Position numbers and translations under genes: made by a program. Under the pieces are notes generated by a model. It was not told where the DNA came from and made no database searches. It saw only the letters and a program-made list of their open reading frames with translations. Below are positions 7,804 through 16,103 of a stretch of 64,000 nucleotides of DNA, in pieces. The DNA is from Pseudomonadales bacterium (GTDB lineage: Bacteria > Pseudomonadota > Gammaproteobacteria > Pseudomonadales > Azotimanducaceae). The stretch spans positions 1-64,000 of the forward strand of contig JAJDVW010000126.1 in the NCBI GenBank assembly GCA_022825925.1. The letters are read 5' to 3'. How positions within the stretch are numbered: position 1 is the stretch's first letter; each line of letters begins with the position of its first letter.

Positions 7804-8733
7804 TCACCCGGGTGTGGTGTCCGCGCCGCGCTCGGCGAGCCAGATGCCCCCGAGCACCAGTGCGAGGGCGAGCCCATGATAGACGTGGAACCGCTCGCCC
7901 AGGTACGCCACCGCGATCACCGCCGCAAACACCGGCACGAGATTGAGGAAGATCCCCGCGCGGCCCGGCCCGATGATCTCGACGCCCCGGATGAACAGGA
8001 GCTGGGCGAGGAACGACGGGAACAGCGCCACCAGCGCCACGACGGCCCAGCCGCGCAAGGTCGGCGCCTGGAACTCGCCGAGCCAGGCTTCCGCCGCCAC
8101 CATGGGCAACGACGCCAGGAACGCCGATGCGGCGAGCACGGTGAACAGCCCGAGCGCCGTGGAAGCCGGCCGCCGGCGCAGTCCCACCGTGTACCCGGCG
8201 TAGAGCAGGGCCGCGAGCATCACGAGCAGGTCCCCCGCGTTGAAGCGCAGGCGGAGCACCCGCTCGACATCGCCGCCGGACACCACGACGGCGACGCCGG
8301 CCAGCGTCACGCCGGCGCCGACCCACTGCAGCCCCCGCGTCGGGGTGCGGTACACCAGCAACGCACCGACCAGGACGAACACCGGCAGGACGGCCTGGAT
8401 GATGCCCATGTTCACGGCCGCCGTGTGGTGGGCGGCGATGTAGAACAGGCCGTTGAACGCGGCGAACCCGAGGGCGCCCATGAGGAAGAGGAACCCGAGG
8501 TGCGGCTTCAGGTTCGGCCAGTCCCGCACCAAGGCCTTCCGGTTGAACGCCAGCAGCAGCGCCACGACCAACAGCCAGCGCAGCGCCACCACCATCATGG
8601 GCGACACCTCGCCCACGACCAGCTTGGCAAACGTCGTGTTGGCGCCGAAACAGATCGACGTGAAGGTCAGACAGAGGTACGCGTGCGCAGCGGTACGCGC
8701 ACGAGCGTCAGCCCCGGGAGCCCGAACCGTCAT
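7804..8733 (-). CDS. EamA/DMT-superfamily transporter
   Basis: The integral membrane protein has 309 residues and about ten predicted helices in two EamA repeats (first ~12-140, second ~155-300). It starts with MTVRAPGADA if ATG 8733 is used; an upstream in-frame ATG at 8778 would add 15 residues. DMT-family members export amino acids, nucleosides or other metabolites; the substrate is not visible. It lies 36 bp upstream of the hydrolase gene at 6721-7767 on the same strand. Confidence 0.85.
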   Translation of the reverse strand: MTVRAPGADARARTAAHAYLCLTFTSICFGANTTFAKLVVGEVSPMMVVALRWLLVVALLLAFNRKALVRDWPNLKPHLGFLFLMGALGFAAFNGLFYIAAHHTAAVNMGIIQAVLPVFVLVGALLVYRTPTRGLQWVGAGVTLAGVAVVVSGGDVERVLRLRFNAGDLLVMLAALLYAGYTVGLRRRPASTALGLFTVLAASAFLASLPMVAAEAWLGEFQAPTLRGWAVVALVALFPSFLAQLLFIRGVEIIGPGRAGIFLNLVPVFAAVIAVAYLGERFHVYHGLALALVLGGIWLAERGADTTPG

Positions 8734-8899
8734 CTCGTTTCCGCGCGCCTCAAGAAGATCCGCCTGCGGCCCGGGCAAGCGCCAGGACCGTCATGGTCGA
8801 TGAATTGCGGGCGCCTTGGCAACGGGGGACACTCTTTCGGTTGCCCGCGAGGAAGACCACGGGCGGCCGCCACGCCATCACAGTACGGGAGAAAGCCAC

Positions 8900-9355
8900 A
8901 TGGCCGTCGGAACCATGACCAGGGCGGAGCGTGAGGCGCTTCTGTCGGAGACGCGTTACGGCGTACTCAGCGTGGCGCGCGACGGTCGCGGCCCCATCTC
9001 GGTCCCGGTCTGGCACCGGTGGGACGCCGAACACGGCGAGCTGCGCTTCACGAGCGGTCGCTATTCCCGGAAGGGCCAGGCGCTGGAGGCGGCGGGCAGG
9101 GCGAGCTTCACCGTGCAGGACCACGACCTGAGCAAGGGGAAGTACGCCATGGTGGAGGGCCCCGTCACGTTCGACGAGGATTTCGATGGCGACGTGGAAC
9201 TCATCGGCGTCGCCAACCGCTACCAGGGAGACGGGATCGGCGAGGCATATGTCCGGAGCACCTACATGGACGGCGACCGGCTTCTCTACAACATCGTGCT
9301 GTGGAAGATACGGGCGGAGACCTGGTTGAGCTTCGATACGTCGAAGCTCGGCTGA
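8900..9355 (+). CDS. Pyridoxamine-5'-phosphate-oxidase-like split-barrel flavoprotein
   Basis: The protein has 151 residues and a PNPOx-like split barrel: early strands YGVLSVARDGRGPISVPVWH, a central KGQALEAAGRASFTVQDHDL and a C-terminal strand LWKIRAETW. Such proteins bind FMN, F420 or heme. Two LLM-type oxidoreductases elsewhere in the window make an F420 or FMN role conceivable. ATG 8900 has GGGAGA 8 nt upstream. It is divergent from the EamA transporter. Confidence 0.75.
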   Translation: MAVGTMTRAEREALLSETRYGVLSVARDGRGPISVPVWHRWDAEHGELRFTSGRYSRKGQALEAAGRASFTVQDHDLSKGKYAMVEGPVTFDEDFDGDVELIGVANRYQGDGIGEAYVRSTYMDGDRLLYNIVLWKIRAETWLSFDTSKLG

Positions 9356-9375
9356 GCGTGCCACTCCCACCTTCC

Positions 9376-9851
9376 ATGCCAACGCCCACCGAGGAGCAAA
9401 AGCGCTGCTACGCGGACGACGGCGTGTTCCTCGCGAAGCACTTCCTCACCCGGACCAGTTTCGGACCGCCAAATCCTGCTACGACCACGTTCGGGCCAAC
9501 CCGAGCCAGCATGCCCTCACGGCCTTTGGGGGAACCGAGCACGAGCATTTCGTCGATAACACGCATCCCGAGTGCTGGGAGCTCGGGCTGCGGGATCTCC
9601 GGCGGGATCCGGACTCCTGGGACGTGGTCTCGTTCGACACCGAACCGGGCGATGTCGTCGTCATGCACCCCTATTGCCTCCACGGCCGCGCGCCGATAGA
9701 CGCCCAAACGCCCGACCGCCACACGCTGGTGGTGCGGTTCTTCGGCGACGACGCCACGTACAGCCCCCTCCCGAGGAACGACTGGTTGCAGCTCGAGAGC
9801 CAGGTGCCGGGCGCGCCGTTCCGATCTGCCTCGTTCGTGCAGTTGCGTTAG
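9376..9851 (+). pseudogene. Phytanoyl-CoA dioxygenase family pseudogene
   Basis: The N-terminus (MPTPTEEQKRCYADDGVFLA) and the C-terminus (SFDTEPGDVVVMHPYCLHG through RFFGDDATYSPLP) are PhyH-like but lie in different frames. A shift near 9450 is needed to connect them. After the shift the frame reads on to FVDNTHPE and then jumps to DSWDVVSF, so about 100 residues that should carry the H-x-D iron ligands are missing (junction near 9565). One frameshift plus one internal deletion make it non-functional. Confidence 0.8.
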
Positions 9852-9932
9852 AGCGCCCCGCCATCCGTTGCGCGAGACGCCCGATCTCGTATGATCGGGT
9901 GGCAGGGGCAGCCGACAGGAGGGGTGAGGATC

Positions 9933-11006
9933 ATGAGCGACGTTCGTTTTCCCGACATTTCCCCGTTGCGCAGCCGCCGTCCCTTCGCCGCGTTCGCGGC
10001 GGGGCTCCTGCTGCTGATGCCCGCCGGGGCCTGGGGCGCACCGACCAGCGACTACAGCCCACCGCGCACCATCGAAGGCCATCCCGACCTCTCGGGCGTC
10101 TGGGACTTCCGCACCTTGACGCCCCTGGAACGGCCGGAAGACCAGGCCGGGCAGGCATTCCTGAATCCCGAACAAGCCCACGCCATCGAGGCCAAGGCGA
10201 ACGCGGCGTCCGCCGCCCTGCACGCACCGAGCGACCCGGAGCGGCCGCCCCCGCCCAAGGGCGACGTGGGGGCCTATAACGGCTTCTGGTTCGACCACGG
10301 CGCGCGCGTCGCCGAAGACCGCCGCACATCGCTGCTGATCGACCCGCCCGACGGAAGGCTGCCCGCGACGCAGCCCGGGGTGAAGCGCCAGGCGATGGGA
10401 GACGATCAGCCGGAGGATCCGCCGGTCAGGCTGCTGGTCGGCGGCGTCGGCGCGGCCGATCCCGAGAGCCGCGGCCTCGCCGAGCGCTGCATCGTCGGGT
10501 TCAACGCCGGCCCGCCGGTCTGGCCCGGCGGCTACAACCAGAACCTCAAGATCATCCACGCGCCGGGCTACGTCGTGGTGCTCATGGAGATGGTGCACGA
10601 GGCCCGCATCATCCCGACCGACGGCCGCGGGCGCCTGCCGATGGACATCCGCCCCTGGACGGGCTCGTCCCTCGGCCGCTGGGAAGGCGACACCCTGGTC
10701 GTAGAGACGGCCAACTTCCCCGCGAAGCGCTCGAGCTTCGCGCCGACCCCATTCCAGTCGGTCGGCACCGCCGAGCACATGCGCCTCACCGAGCGCTTCA
10801 CCCTGGTCGCCGACAACACCCTGCGCTACGAATACACGGTGGACGATCCCGCGACCTACACGCGTCCGTTCACCGCGGCGCTGCCGATGCAGAGGAGCGC
10901 CGGACAGATTTACGAGTACGCTTGCCACGAAGGCAACTACGGACTACGCAACATCCTGACCGGGGCACGCGCCCAGGAAAGGTTGGCGATGGCCGGCGGC
11001 GAATGA
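9933..11006 (+). CDS. Secreted protein of unknown function
   Basis: The protein has 357 residues and a Sec signal peptide (hydrophobic core LLLLMPAGAWG, cleavage near GAWGA). I recognise the mature pattern (LIDPPDGRLPATQPG, WPGGYNQNLKIIHAPGYVVV, ETANFP, YTVDDPATYTRPF, YEYACHEGNYGLRNIL) as a family common in Acidobacteria and marine Gammaproteobacteria, but no biochemical function is known to me. ATG 9933 follows GGAGGGG. Its position just upstream of a PhyH-BVMO operon suggests a periplasmic role in the same catabolic context; this is inference. Confidence 0.75.
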   Translation: MSDVRFPDISPLRSRRPFAAFAAGLLLLMPAGAWGAPTSDYSPPRTIEGHPDLSGVWDFRTLTPLERPEDQAGQAFLNPEQAHAIEAKANAASAALHAPSDPERPPPPKGDVGAYNGFWFDHGARVAEDRRTSLLIDPPDGRLPATQPGVKRQAMGDDQPEDPPVRLLVGGVGAADPESRGLAERCIVGFNAGPPVWPGGYNQNLKIIHAPGYVVVLMEMVHEARIIPTDGRGRLPMDIRPWTGSSLGRWEGDTLVVETANFPAKRSSFAPTPFQSVGTAEHMRLTERFTLVADNTLRYEYTVDDPATYTRPFTAALPMQRSAGQIYEYACHEGNYGLRNILTGARAQERLAMAGGE

Positions 11007-11043
11007 TCCGGCCCGGCCCGGAACAGTGGGAGGAGGAGGGAAG

Positions 11044-11952
11044 ATGAGAATGGGAGACTGGGAGAGCACGCGGGACCTGGACGACGTCTACCGCGAGATC
11101 GAAAGGCTCGGCCTCGAGAAGCACGCGATGGAACTCGACGCCTACGGGTTCACCGTCGTCGAGAACATGATGGACGCGGACACCGTGCAGACGGCGCGCC
11201 AGGCCATCTGCGACATCTGCGAGCAGCAGACGGGGAGGAAACCGGACCTGAAGCGGGGCGAGGAGCACCCGGACTGGCGTTTCGTCCCGTATCTCATGCC
11301 CCGCCATGAAGTGTTCCAGGACATCATGCTCGACGAGACGGGCCTGGCGCTGATCAGCTACCTGGTCGGCAAGAGCGCGCAGCTCTTCAGCATGGGGTGC
11401 CACTTCAAGGGACCGGGGGACGGCGGGCAGATCCCGCTGCACGCCGATGCCAGCCTGCCGCCTCCCCTGCCGTCGTACTCCGCGATCTGCAACATCAATT
11501 ACGCGCTGACGGACTACACGAAGGAAGCCGGCTGCCTGGCCATCGTCCCCGGGAGTCACAAGCTCTGCCGACAGCCCAATCCGGAAGAGTCCGCGCTGGC
11601 GGGCACGCACGAGAACCCGAAGGCGGTTCCCATGGAAGGGCCGGCCGGGACTGCCGTGATCTGGCACGGGAACACCTGGCACGGCTCGTATCCGAGGTCG
11701 ATCCCGGGACTGCGACTGAACCTGGCGGTCCCCTACGCGCGTCCGTTCATGAAGGTGCAGGAGCGTTACGGCACCGAGCTGCCGCAGTCGGTCATCGACC
11801 GCAACTCGAACCACCCGCGCTTCCGGCAACTGGCCGGACTCGAGGACAGCTACGGCTGGAAGGAGGAAGGCCCGCGGTTCCTCGATCAGGTGAACGGCGG
11901 CTACAAGGCGGAGTTCCGGAACCGGGAAGCCGGCAAGGGGCATTACGCATAG
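11044..11952 (+). CDS. Phytanoyl-CoA dioxygenase (PhyH) family protein
   Basis: The protein is a 302-residue Fe(II)/2-oxoglutarate dioxygenase. The iron ligands are H-A-D in LHADASLP and the distal His in TWHGSYPR; AIVPGSHKLCR is the typical post-ligand loop. ATG 11044 follows GGAGGAGGG. The next gene, a BVMO, starts 16 nt after its stop, so the two enzymes are co-transcribed and probably act in sequence on one compound (hydroxylation, then Baeyer-Villiger oxidation after ketone formation). The pathway is inferred. Confidence 0.88.
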   Translation: MRMGDWESTRDLDDVYREIERLGLEKHAMELDAYGFTVVENMMDADTVQTARQAICDICEQQTGRKPDLKRGEEHPDWRFVPYLMPRHEVFQDIMLDETGLALISYLVGKSAQLFSMGCHFKGPGDGGQIPLHADASLPPPLPSYSAICNINYALTDYTKEAGCLAIVPGSHKLCRQPNPEESALAGTHENPKAVPMEGPAGTAVIWHGNTWHGSYPRSIPGLRLNLAVPYARPFMKVQERYGTELPQSVIDRNSNHPRFRQLAGLEDSYGWKEEGPRFLDQVNGGYKAEFRNREAGKGHYA

Positions 11953-11968
11953 CCGGGAGCGAGAAGAC

Positions 11969-13621
11969 ATGGCCGAGCAGACCGTCGAGTTCGCGGACCC
12001 CCAGCAGCAGCCCGGTGCAGCGCCCGACTACGAGGTCGTCGTCATCGGGGCGGGCGTCGCGGGCATCTACCAGATCAAGCGCCTGAAGGACCTGGGCGTC
12101 CGCGCGACCGTCCTCGAAGCCAATCCCGACCTCGGCGGAACCTGGTACCACAACCGCTACCCGGGCGCCCGGTTCGACTCGGAGAGCTTCACCTACGGGT
12201 ACTCCTTCTCGCGCGAACTGCTGGACGAGTGGCACTGGACGGAGCAGTTCTCGCCGCAGCCCGAGACCCTGCGCTACCTTGAGTACGTCACCGAGAAGTT
12301 CGGGCTACGGGAACACATGCAGTTCGACTGCCGGGTCGAGACGATGGTCTTCGACGAGGAGACGGACACCTGGACCCTCACCCTCCACGACGGTCGGACG
12401 ATCGCGACCCGCTTCGTGACCACCGCGGTCGGGGTCCTTTCCACGCCGACGCTGCCCAGGATCGAGGGCATCGACAGCTTCGAGGGACGCGCATTCCATT
12501 CGTTCCTCTGGCCGCACGAGCCGCTCGACCTGACGGGCAAGCGCGTCGCCGTGATCGGTACCGGCGCGACGGCGATCCAGCTCATCCCGGAGGTCGCGAA
12601 GGAGGCGGAGAGCCTGACGGTGTTCCAGCGGCGCCCGAACTGGGCCGCGCCGCTCAACAACGCGCCCATCTCCGAGGCCGAGATGGCCGAGATCCGCGCG
12701 CGCTACGACGAGATCTTCGCAACCTGTGCGCGCACGCCGGGCGGCTTCGAGCACGAGCCCGACCGGCGCGGCTTCTACAACGTGAGCCCCGAGGAGCGAC
12801 GCGCACTCTGGGACCGCCTCTACGACGCGCCCGGGTTCGCCATCTGGCTCAGGAACTTCACCGAGATCTTCATGGACGAGGACGCGAACGCCGAGCTCTC
12901 CGAGTACATTGCCGAGCGCATCCGCGGGCGCGTGCATGACCCAGCGGTCGCGGAGAAGCTGATCCCGAAGGACCACGGGTTCGGCGTCCAGCGGCTACCC
13001 ATGGAGACCGGCTACTTCGAGACGTACAACCGCGACAACGTGGAACTCGTTGACGGCAGCGAGACGCCGATCGTGCGCATCACGCCCAAGGGGATCGAGA
13101 CGACTGACCGCGAGTTCGAGTTCGACGTCATCGTCTACTCCACCGGGTTCGACGCGTTCACCGGGTCCATGGAGCGCATCGACATCCGGGGAAGAGGCGG
13201 GCTCCGCCTGCGGGACAAGTGGGCGGACGGTCCCGTCACCTACCTCGGCGTCATGGTCAGCGGCTTCCCCAACCTGGTGATGCTCGGCGGGCCGCAGGGC
13301 GCCGCGACCAACTTCCCCCGGGGCCTCGAACTCGCGGTCGACTGGGTGACGCCGTTGCTCGAATACATGTGGCGGCACGGCTACCGGCGCTTCGACGCGA
13401 ACGCGGACGCCGAGGCGGAGTGGCTCGAGCATGTCAAGGAGATGTACGAGGGGCTCCTGCTGCGCAGGGCGAAGAGTTGGATCACCGGCTACAACTCGAA
13501 CCTCGACGGCCACGAATACGGCAAGACGCGCTACAACATCTACAACGGCGGCGGCCCGAAGTACGCGAAACGGCTGCGCCAGGTGGTCGACAACGACTAC
13601 GAGGGCGTTTCGTTCCGGTGA
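11969..13621 (+). CDS. Baeyer-Villiger monooxygenase, cyclohexanone-monooxygenase-like
   Basis: The protein has 550 residues with the FAD motif VIGAGVAGIYQI at residues ~27-38, GGTWYHNRYPGARFD, the BVMO fingerprint FEGRAFHSFLWP, the NADPH motif VIGTGATAIQ, and STGFDAFTGS near the C-terminus. Length and layout match cycloketone and steroid monooxygenases, without the long N-terminal extension seen in the gene at 3730-5694. It is the second gene of a two-gene operon with PhyH. Confidence 0.92.
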   Translation: MAEQTVEFADPQQQPGAAPDYEVVVIGAGVAGIYQIKRLKDLGVRATVLEANPDLGGTWYHNRYPGARFDSESFTYGYSFSRELLDEWHWTEQFSPQPETLRYLEYVTEKFGLREHMQFDCRVETMVFDEETDTWTLTLHDGRTIATRFVTTAVGVLSTPTLPRIEGIDSFEGRAFHSFLWPHEPLDLTGKRVAVIGTGATAIQLIPEVAKEAESLTVFQRRPNWAAPLNNAPISEAEMAEIRARYDEIFATCARTPGGFEHEPDRRGFYNVSPEERRALWDRLYDAPGFAIWLRNFTEIFMDEDANAELSEYIAERIRGRVHDPAVAEKLIPKDHGFGVQRLPMETGYFETYNRDNVELVDGSETPIVRITPKGIETTDREFEFDVIVYSTGFDAFTGSMERIDIRGRGGLRLRDKWADGPVTYLGVMVSGFPNLVMLGGPQGAATNFPRGLELAVDWVTPLLEYMWRHGYRRFDANADAEAEWLEHVKEMYEGLLLRRAKSWITGYNSNLDGHEYGKTRYNIYNGGGPKYAKRLRQVVDNDYEGVSFR

Positions 13622-13680
13622 TCGAAACCCTGCGCGCGAGCGTGCGACCCACACCGCGACTCTGGGGCGGCGGGTTTCCC

Positions 13681-13740
13681 CACAGATTTCGCACCCGCTT
13701 CCCCAGGATTATCCACAGAATTTACCCATATTTATCAACA
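13681..13740 (+). promoter_or_regulatory. DnaA-box-like sites in an AT-richer intergenic stretch
   Basis: TTATCCACA at 13709-13717 is a perfect DnaA box, and TTATCAACA at 13732-13740 has one mismatch and the same orientation 23 bp away. A weaker CCCCACA lies just before them. The ~245-bp gap between the BVMO and the hypermodification-like operon holds no gene. The sites could control the downstream operon, titrate DnaA or be the relic of a plasmid or phage origin. Confidence 0.45.
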
Positions 13741-13866
13741 AGATAGAGTCTTGCGGTGTGATACAGTGCGTCCGGTGACCAAGCCGTGATCGAACCTGAT
13801 CACTTCGCAGTGACGTAAGGGTGCAGTGGCCACGACGGGACGAAAGGTGGGGCGAGCGAACATCGC

Positions 13867-15561
13867 ATGCAGACCCTTCTCGACGATGTGGAGGCGGTAG
13901 CCACGGTTCCCGCGCCGCCGGCGATCCGGGCGACAACGCCAACCGCCAAGGTGACCGAAGCCTACGATGCGTGGTGGAGGTTCGCCTGCGAAAGACAGCG
14001 TGTCTACCACCGTAGGCTGCGCGGCGAGGCCCCCCCCTGGACGGACGACCCCACACTCACGGGCTACCGGTTCACCAACGCCTACCGGGCGGCGGATCGC
14101 GTCAGCCAGTACCTCATCAAGAACGTCATCCATGCAGACGACGCACCGCGCAGCCCCGACGAAGTGGTCTTCCGCATTCTGTTGTTCAAGCTATTCAACC
14201 GCATCGAGACATGGGAGGCGCTGACGAGCAGGTTGGGCACGGTTGCGCTCGCCGACCACCCAATCAAGCGGATCGAGGAGATCCTCACCGCCGAGCTGGC
14301 CACAGGACGACGCATCTACTCCGCCGCCTACATCATGCCGACGGCGCGCCCCAAAGGCGTCGGAGCACACAAGCATCAGGCGCACCTGGCCTTGCTGCGG
14401 CGGATGATGGACGACCGCCTGGGCGATCGACTGGCCGACGCAAGGACAATGGAAGCTGGCTTTGATCTGCTCCGGTCCTACCCCATGATCGGCGACTTCC
14501 TCGCGTACCAATTCATCACGGACATCAACTACAGCGAGGTGGTGGACTATTCGGAGACGGAGTTCGTCGCTGCCGGTCCCGGTGCGCGGGAAGGACTGCG
14601 CAAGTGCTTCGCCGACAGCGGGGGGCGCTCGGACAGCGAACTGATTCGCATGATGATGGACGTGCAGGAGGAAGAGTTCGAGCGGCTCGGATTGGACTTC
14701 CAGGACCTCTTCGGCCGTCCCCTGCAACTCATCGACTGCCAGAATCTGTTCTGCGAGCTAGCCAAGTATGCACGCGTACGGTTCCCGGCCCTCACCCCAC
14801 CTGGAGGTCGCTCGCGAATCAAGCAGAGGTATCGACCAGGGCAACCCATCGCGGCACCCTTCTTTCCTCCCAAGTGGGGCATCAACGGCAGGGTGGATGC
14901 CCTCCTTTTCGTCACCCAAGCGTGCGCGGCGCCGGATCTCGCCCGCTACCAACGGCACGCGGCAAGAACGAGCCTCCATGAACCCGTTCGAGGTGGCGAC
15001 GCCATCACGACATCGATGCTTGGTCTCATTGGCGAAGTTGGCGAGGTGGTGAGCGAACTGAAGAAACACGCACGAGAGGGTCCCGCCTACTCGGCTTTCC
15101 GGAATCGCCTGGCCGAGGAGCTTGGAGACCTCCTCTGGTACGCGGCGGACCTGGCGGAGCGACGCGGTATTCGACTCGCGGACGTGAACGAGGCTGGCCT
15201 GCCCGTGTCGAGTCCCGCAAGCGACCGCGAAGGCGGGTGGATTCGGGCGGCCCTGTCACTTTCGGAGCAAGCCGGCCGGATGTCGCAATCCTACGACGCG
15301 TTGCTCGCCGGGCGAACGCCCCAACGAGCTTTCGACCGCGAACTGGCCGGCTCCTTGGCCACATTGATGAACGACCTCGGGAGGCTGGCCGCCATCCATC
15401 AGCTTTCGCTGGTCGACATCGCCGCAGCGAACCTGAAGAAAGTCGACCATCGATGGACACCTCGGAAGGACATCTCGACCTCACCCACACTGCCGTGGCC
15501 GGAGGCCGAGCAGCTACCCGAGTGCTTCGACGCTTGGCTCTTGGACCAGGGGGCCGGGTAA
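13867..15561 (+). CDS. Putative DNA base hypermodification protein with C-terminal MazG domain
   Basis: The protein has 564 residues. Residues ~35-310 match the helical domain in proteins annotated as 5-hmdU DNA kinase-type or alpha-glutamyl/putrescinyl-thymine pyrophosphorylase (YRFTNAYRAADRVSQYLIKN, FRILLFKLFNRIETWE, IGDFLAYQFITDINYSE). Residues ~376-440 are a MazG nucleotide pyrophosphohydrolase (GEVGEVVSELKK, then ELGDLLWYAADLA, giving the ExxE and ExxD metal sites). Iyer, Aravind and colleagues proposed that such proteins act in thymine hypermodification. It leads a four-gene operon. Family assignment is by memory of motifs; function is inferred. Confidence 0.75.
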   Translation: MQTLLDDVEAVATVPAPPAIRATTPTAKVTEAYDAWWRFACERQRVYHRRLRGEAPPWTDDPTLTGYRFTNAYRAADRVSQYLIKNVIHADDAPRSPDEVVFRILLFKLFNRIETWEALTSRLGTVALADHPIKRIEEILTAELATGRRIYSAAYIMPTARPKGVGAHKHQAHLALLRRMMDDRLGDRLADARTMEAGFDLLRSYPMIGDFLAYQFITDINYSEVVDYSETEFVAAGPGAREGLRKCFADSGGRSDSELIRMMMDVQEEEFERLGLDFQDLFGRPLQLIDCQNLFCELAKYARVRFPALTPPGGRSRIKQRYRPGQPIAAPFFPPKWGINGRVDALLFVTQACAAPDLARYQRHAARTSLHEPVRGGDAITTSMLGLIGEVGEVVSELKKHAREGPAYSAFRNRLAEELGDLLWYAADLAERRGIRLADVNEAGLPVSSPASDREGGWIRAALSLSEQAGRMSQSYDALLAGRTPQRAFDRELAGSLATLMNDLGRLAAIHQLSLVDIAAANLKKVDHRWTPRKDISTSPTLPWPEAEQLPECFDAWLLDQGAG

Positions 15562-16067
15562 CCGTGACGTTCTCGGTTGGGGACGAACGAATCGACGTCA
15601 CGCCGGACGCTCTGACGGACAATGCATACGACCCTGACGGCTACCGGTTTCACGACATCTTCCACTTGGCGTACGCGGCGGTTCTCGATTGGTCGCCGGT
15701 GACCCGGAGCCTGCTGCAACGGAAGCGAAAGAGCGATCCCCTCGTTGACGAGGTGGAAGACGGGGGCCGCGCGGTCGCCATTGAGGAAGGCATCTCCGCG
15801 ATGGTGTTCGCCTACGCCAGCCAATACCGGATGTTCGAGGGCGTACGGACCGTCGACTACTCCGTGTTGCGAACGATTCGCGACATGACCGCGCACCTGG
15901 AGGTGCGCGCGCGCACGGCGGCCGAGTGGGAAGACGCGATCATCCAGGGCTTCGACGCGTGGCGATGCCTCCACGCCACGGGTGGCGGGCGGGTGCACGT
16001 TGACCGCCAAGCGCGGCGGATTCGCGTTCTCAACAGCGATACCACGCCCCATCGATCGTTCGCGTAG
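15453..16067 (+). CDS. MazG C-terminal-domain-like protein
   Basis: The protein has 204 residues from ATG 15453, or 167 from GTG 15564. The core (LTDNAYDPDGYRFHDIFHLA, then LLQRKRKSDPLVDEVEDGGR, IEEGISAMVFAYAS and TIRDMTAHLEVRARTAAEWE) matches the domain usually found C-terminal to MazG in this family. From ATG 15453 it overlaps the previous gene by 109 nt in another frame. Reading the previous protein into this frame across the G5 tract at 15549-15553 gives a continuous sequence, so the two may once have been one polypeptide, or may be joined by frameshifting. Confidence 0.7.
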   Translation: MDTSEGHLDLTHTAVAGGRAATRVLRRLALGPGGRVTVTFSVGDERIDVTPDALTDNAYDPDGYRFHDIFHLAYAAVLDWSPVTRSLLQRKRKSDPLVDEVEDGGRAVAIEEGISAMVFAYASQYRMFEGVRTVDYSVLRTIRDMTAHLEVRARTAAEWEDAIIQGFDAWRCLHATGGGRVHVDRQARRIRVLNSDTTPHRSFA

Positions 16068-16103
16068 CCACGGACAACGTGGAGAACGAGCAAGGAGGCC
16101 AGG

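Noticed and set aside
15541-15570. Programmed -1 ribosomal frameshifting as a firm call
   Set aside because: The G5 tract is short, there is no X-XXY-YYZ heptamer in the zero frame, and no clear downstream stem was identified by eye. A mutation or sequencing error is equally likely.
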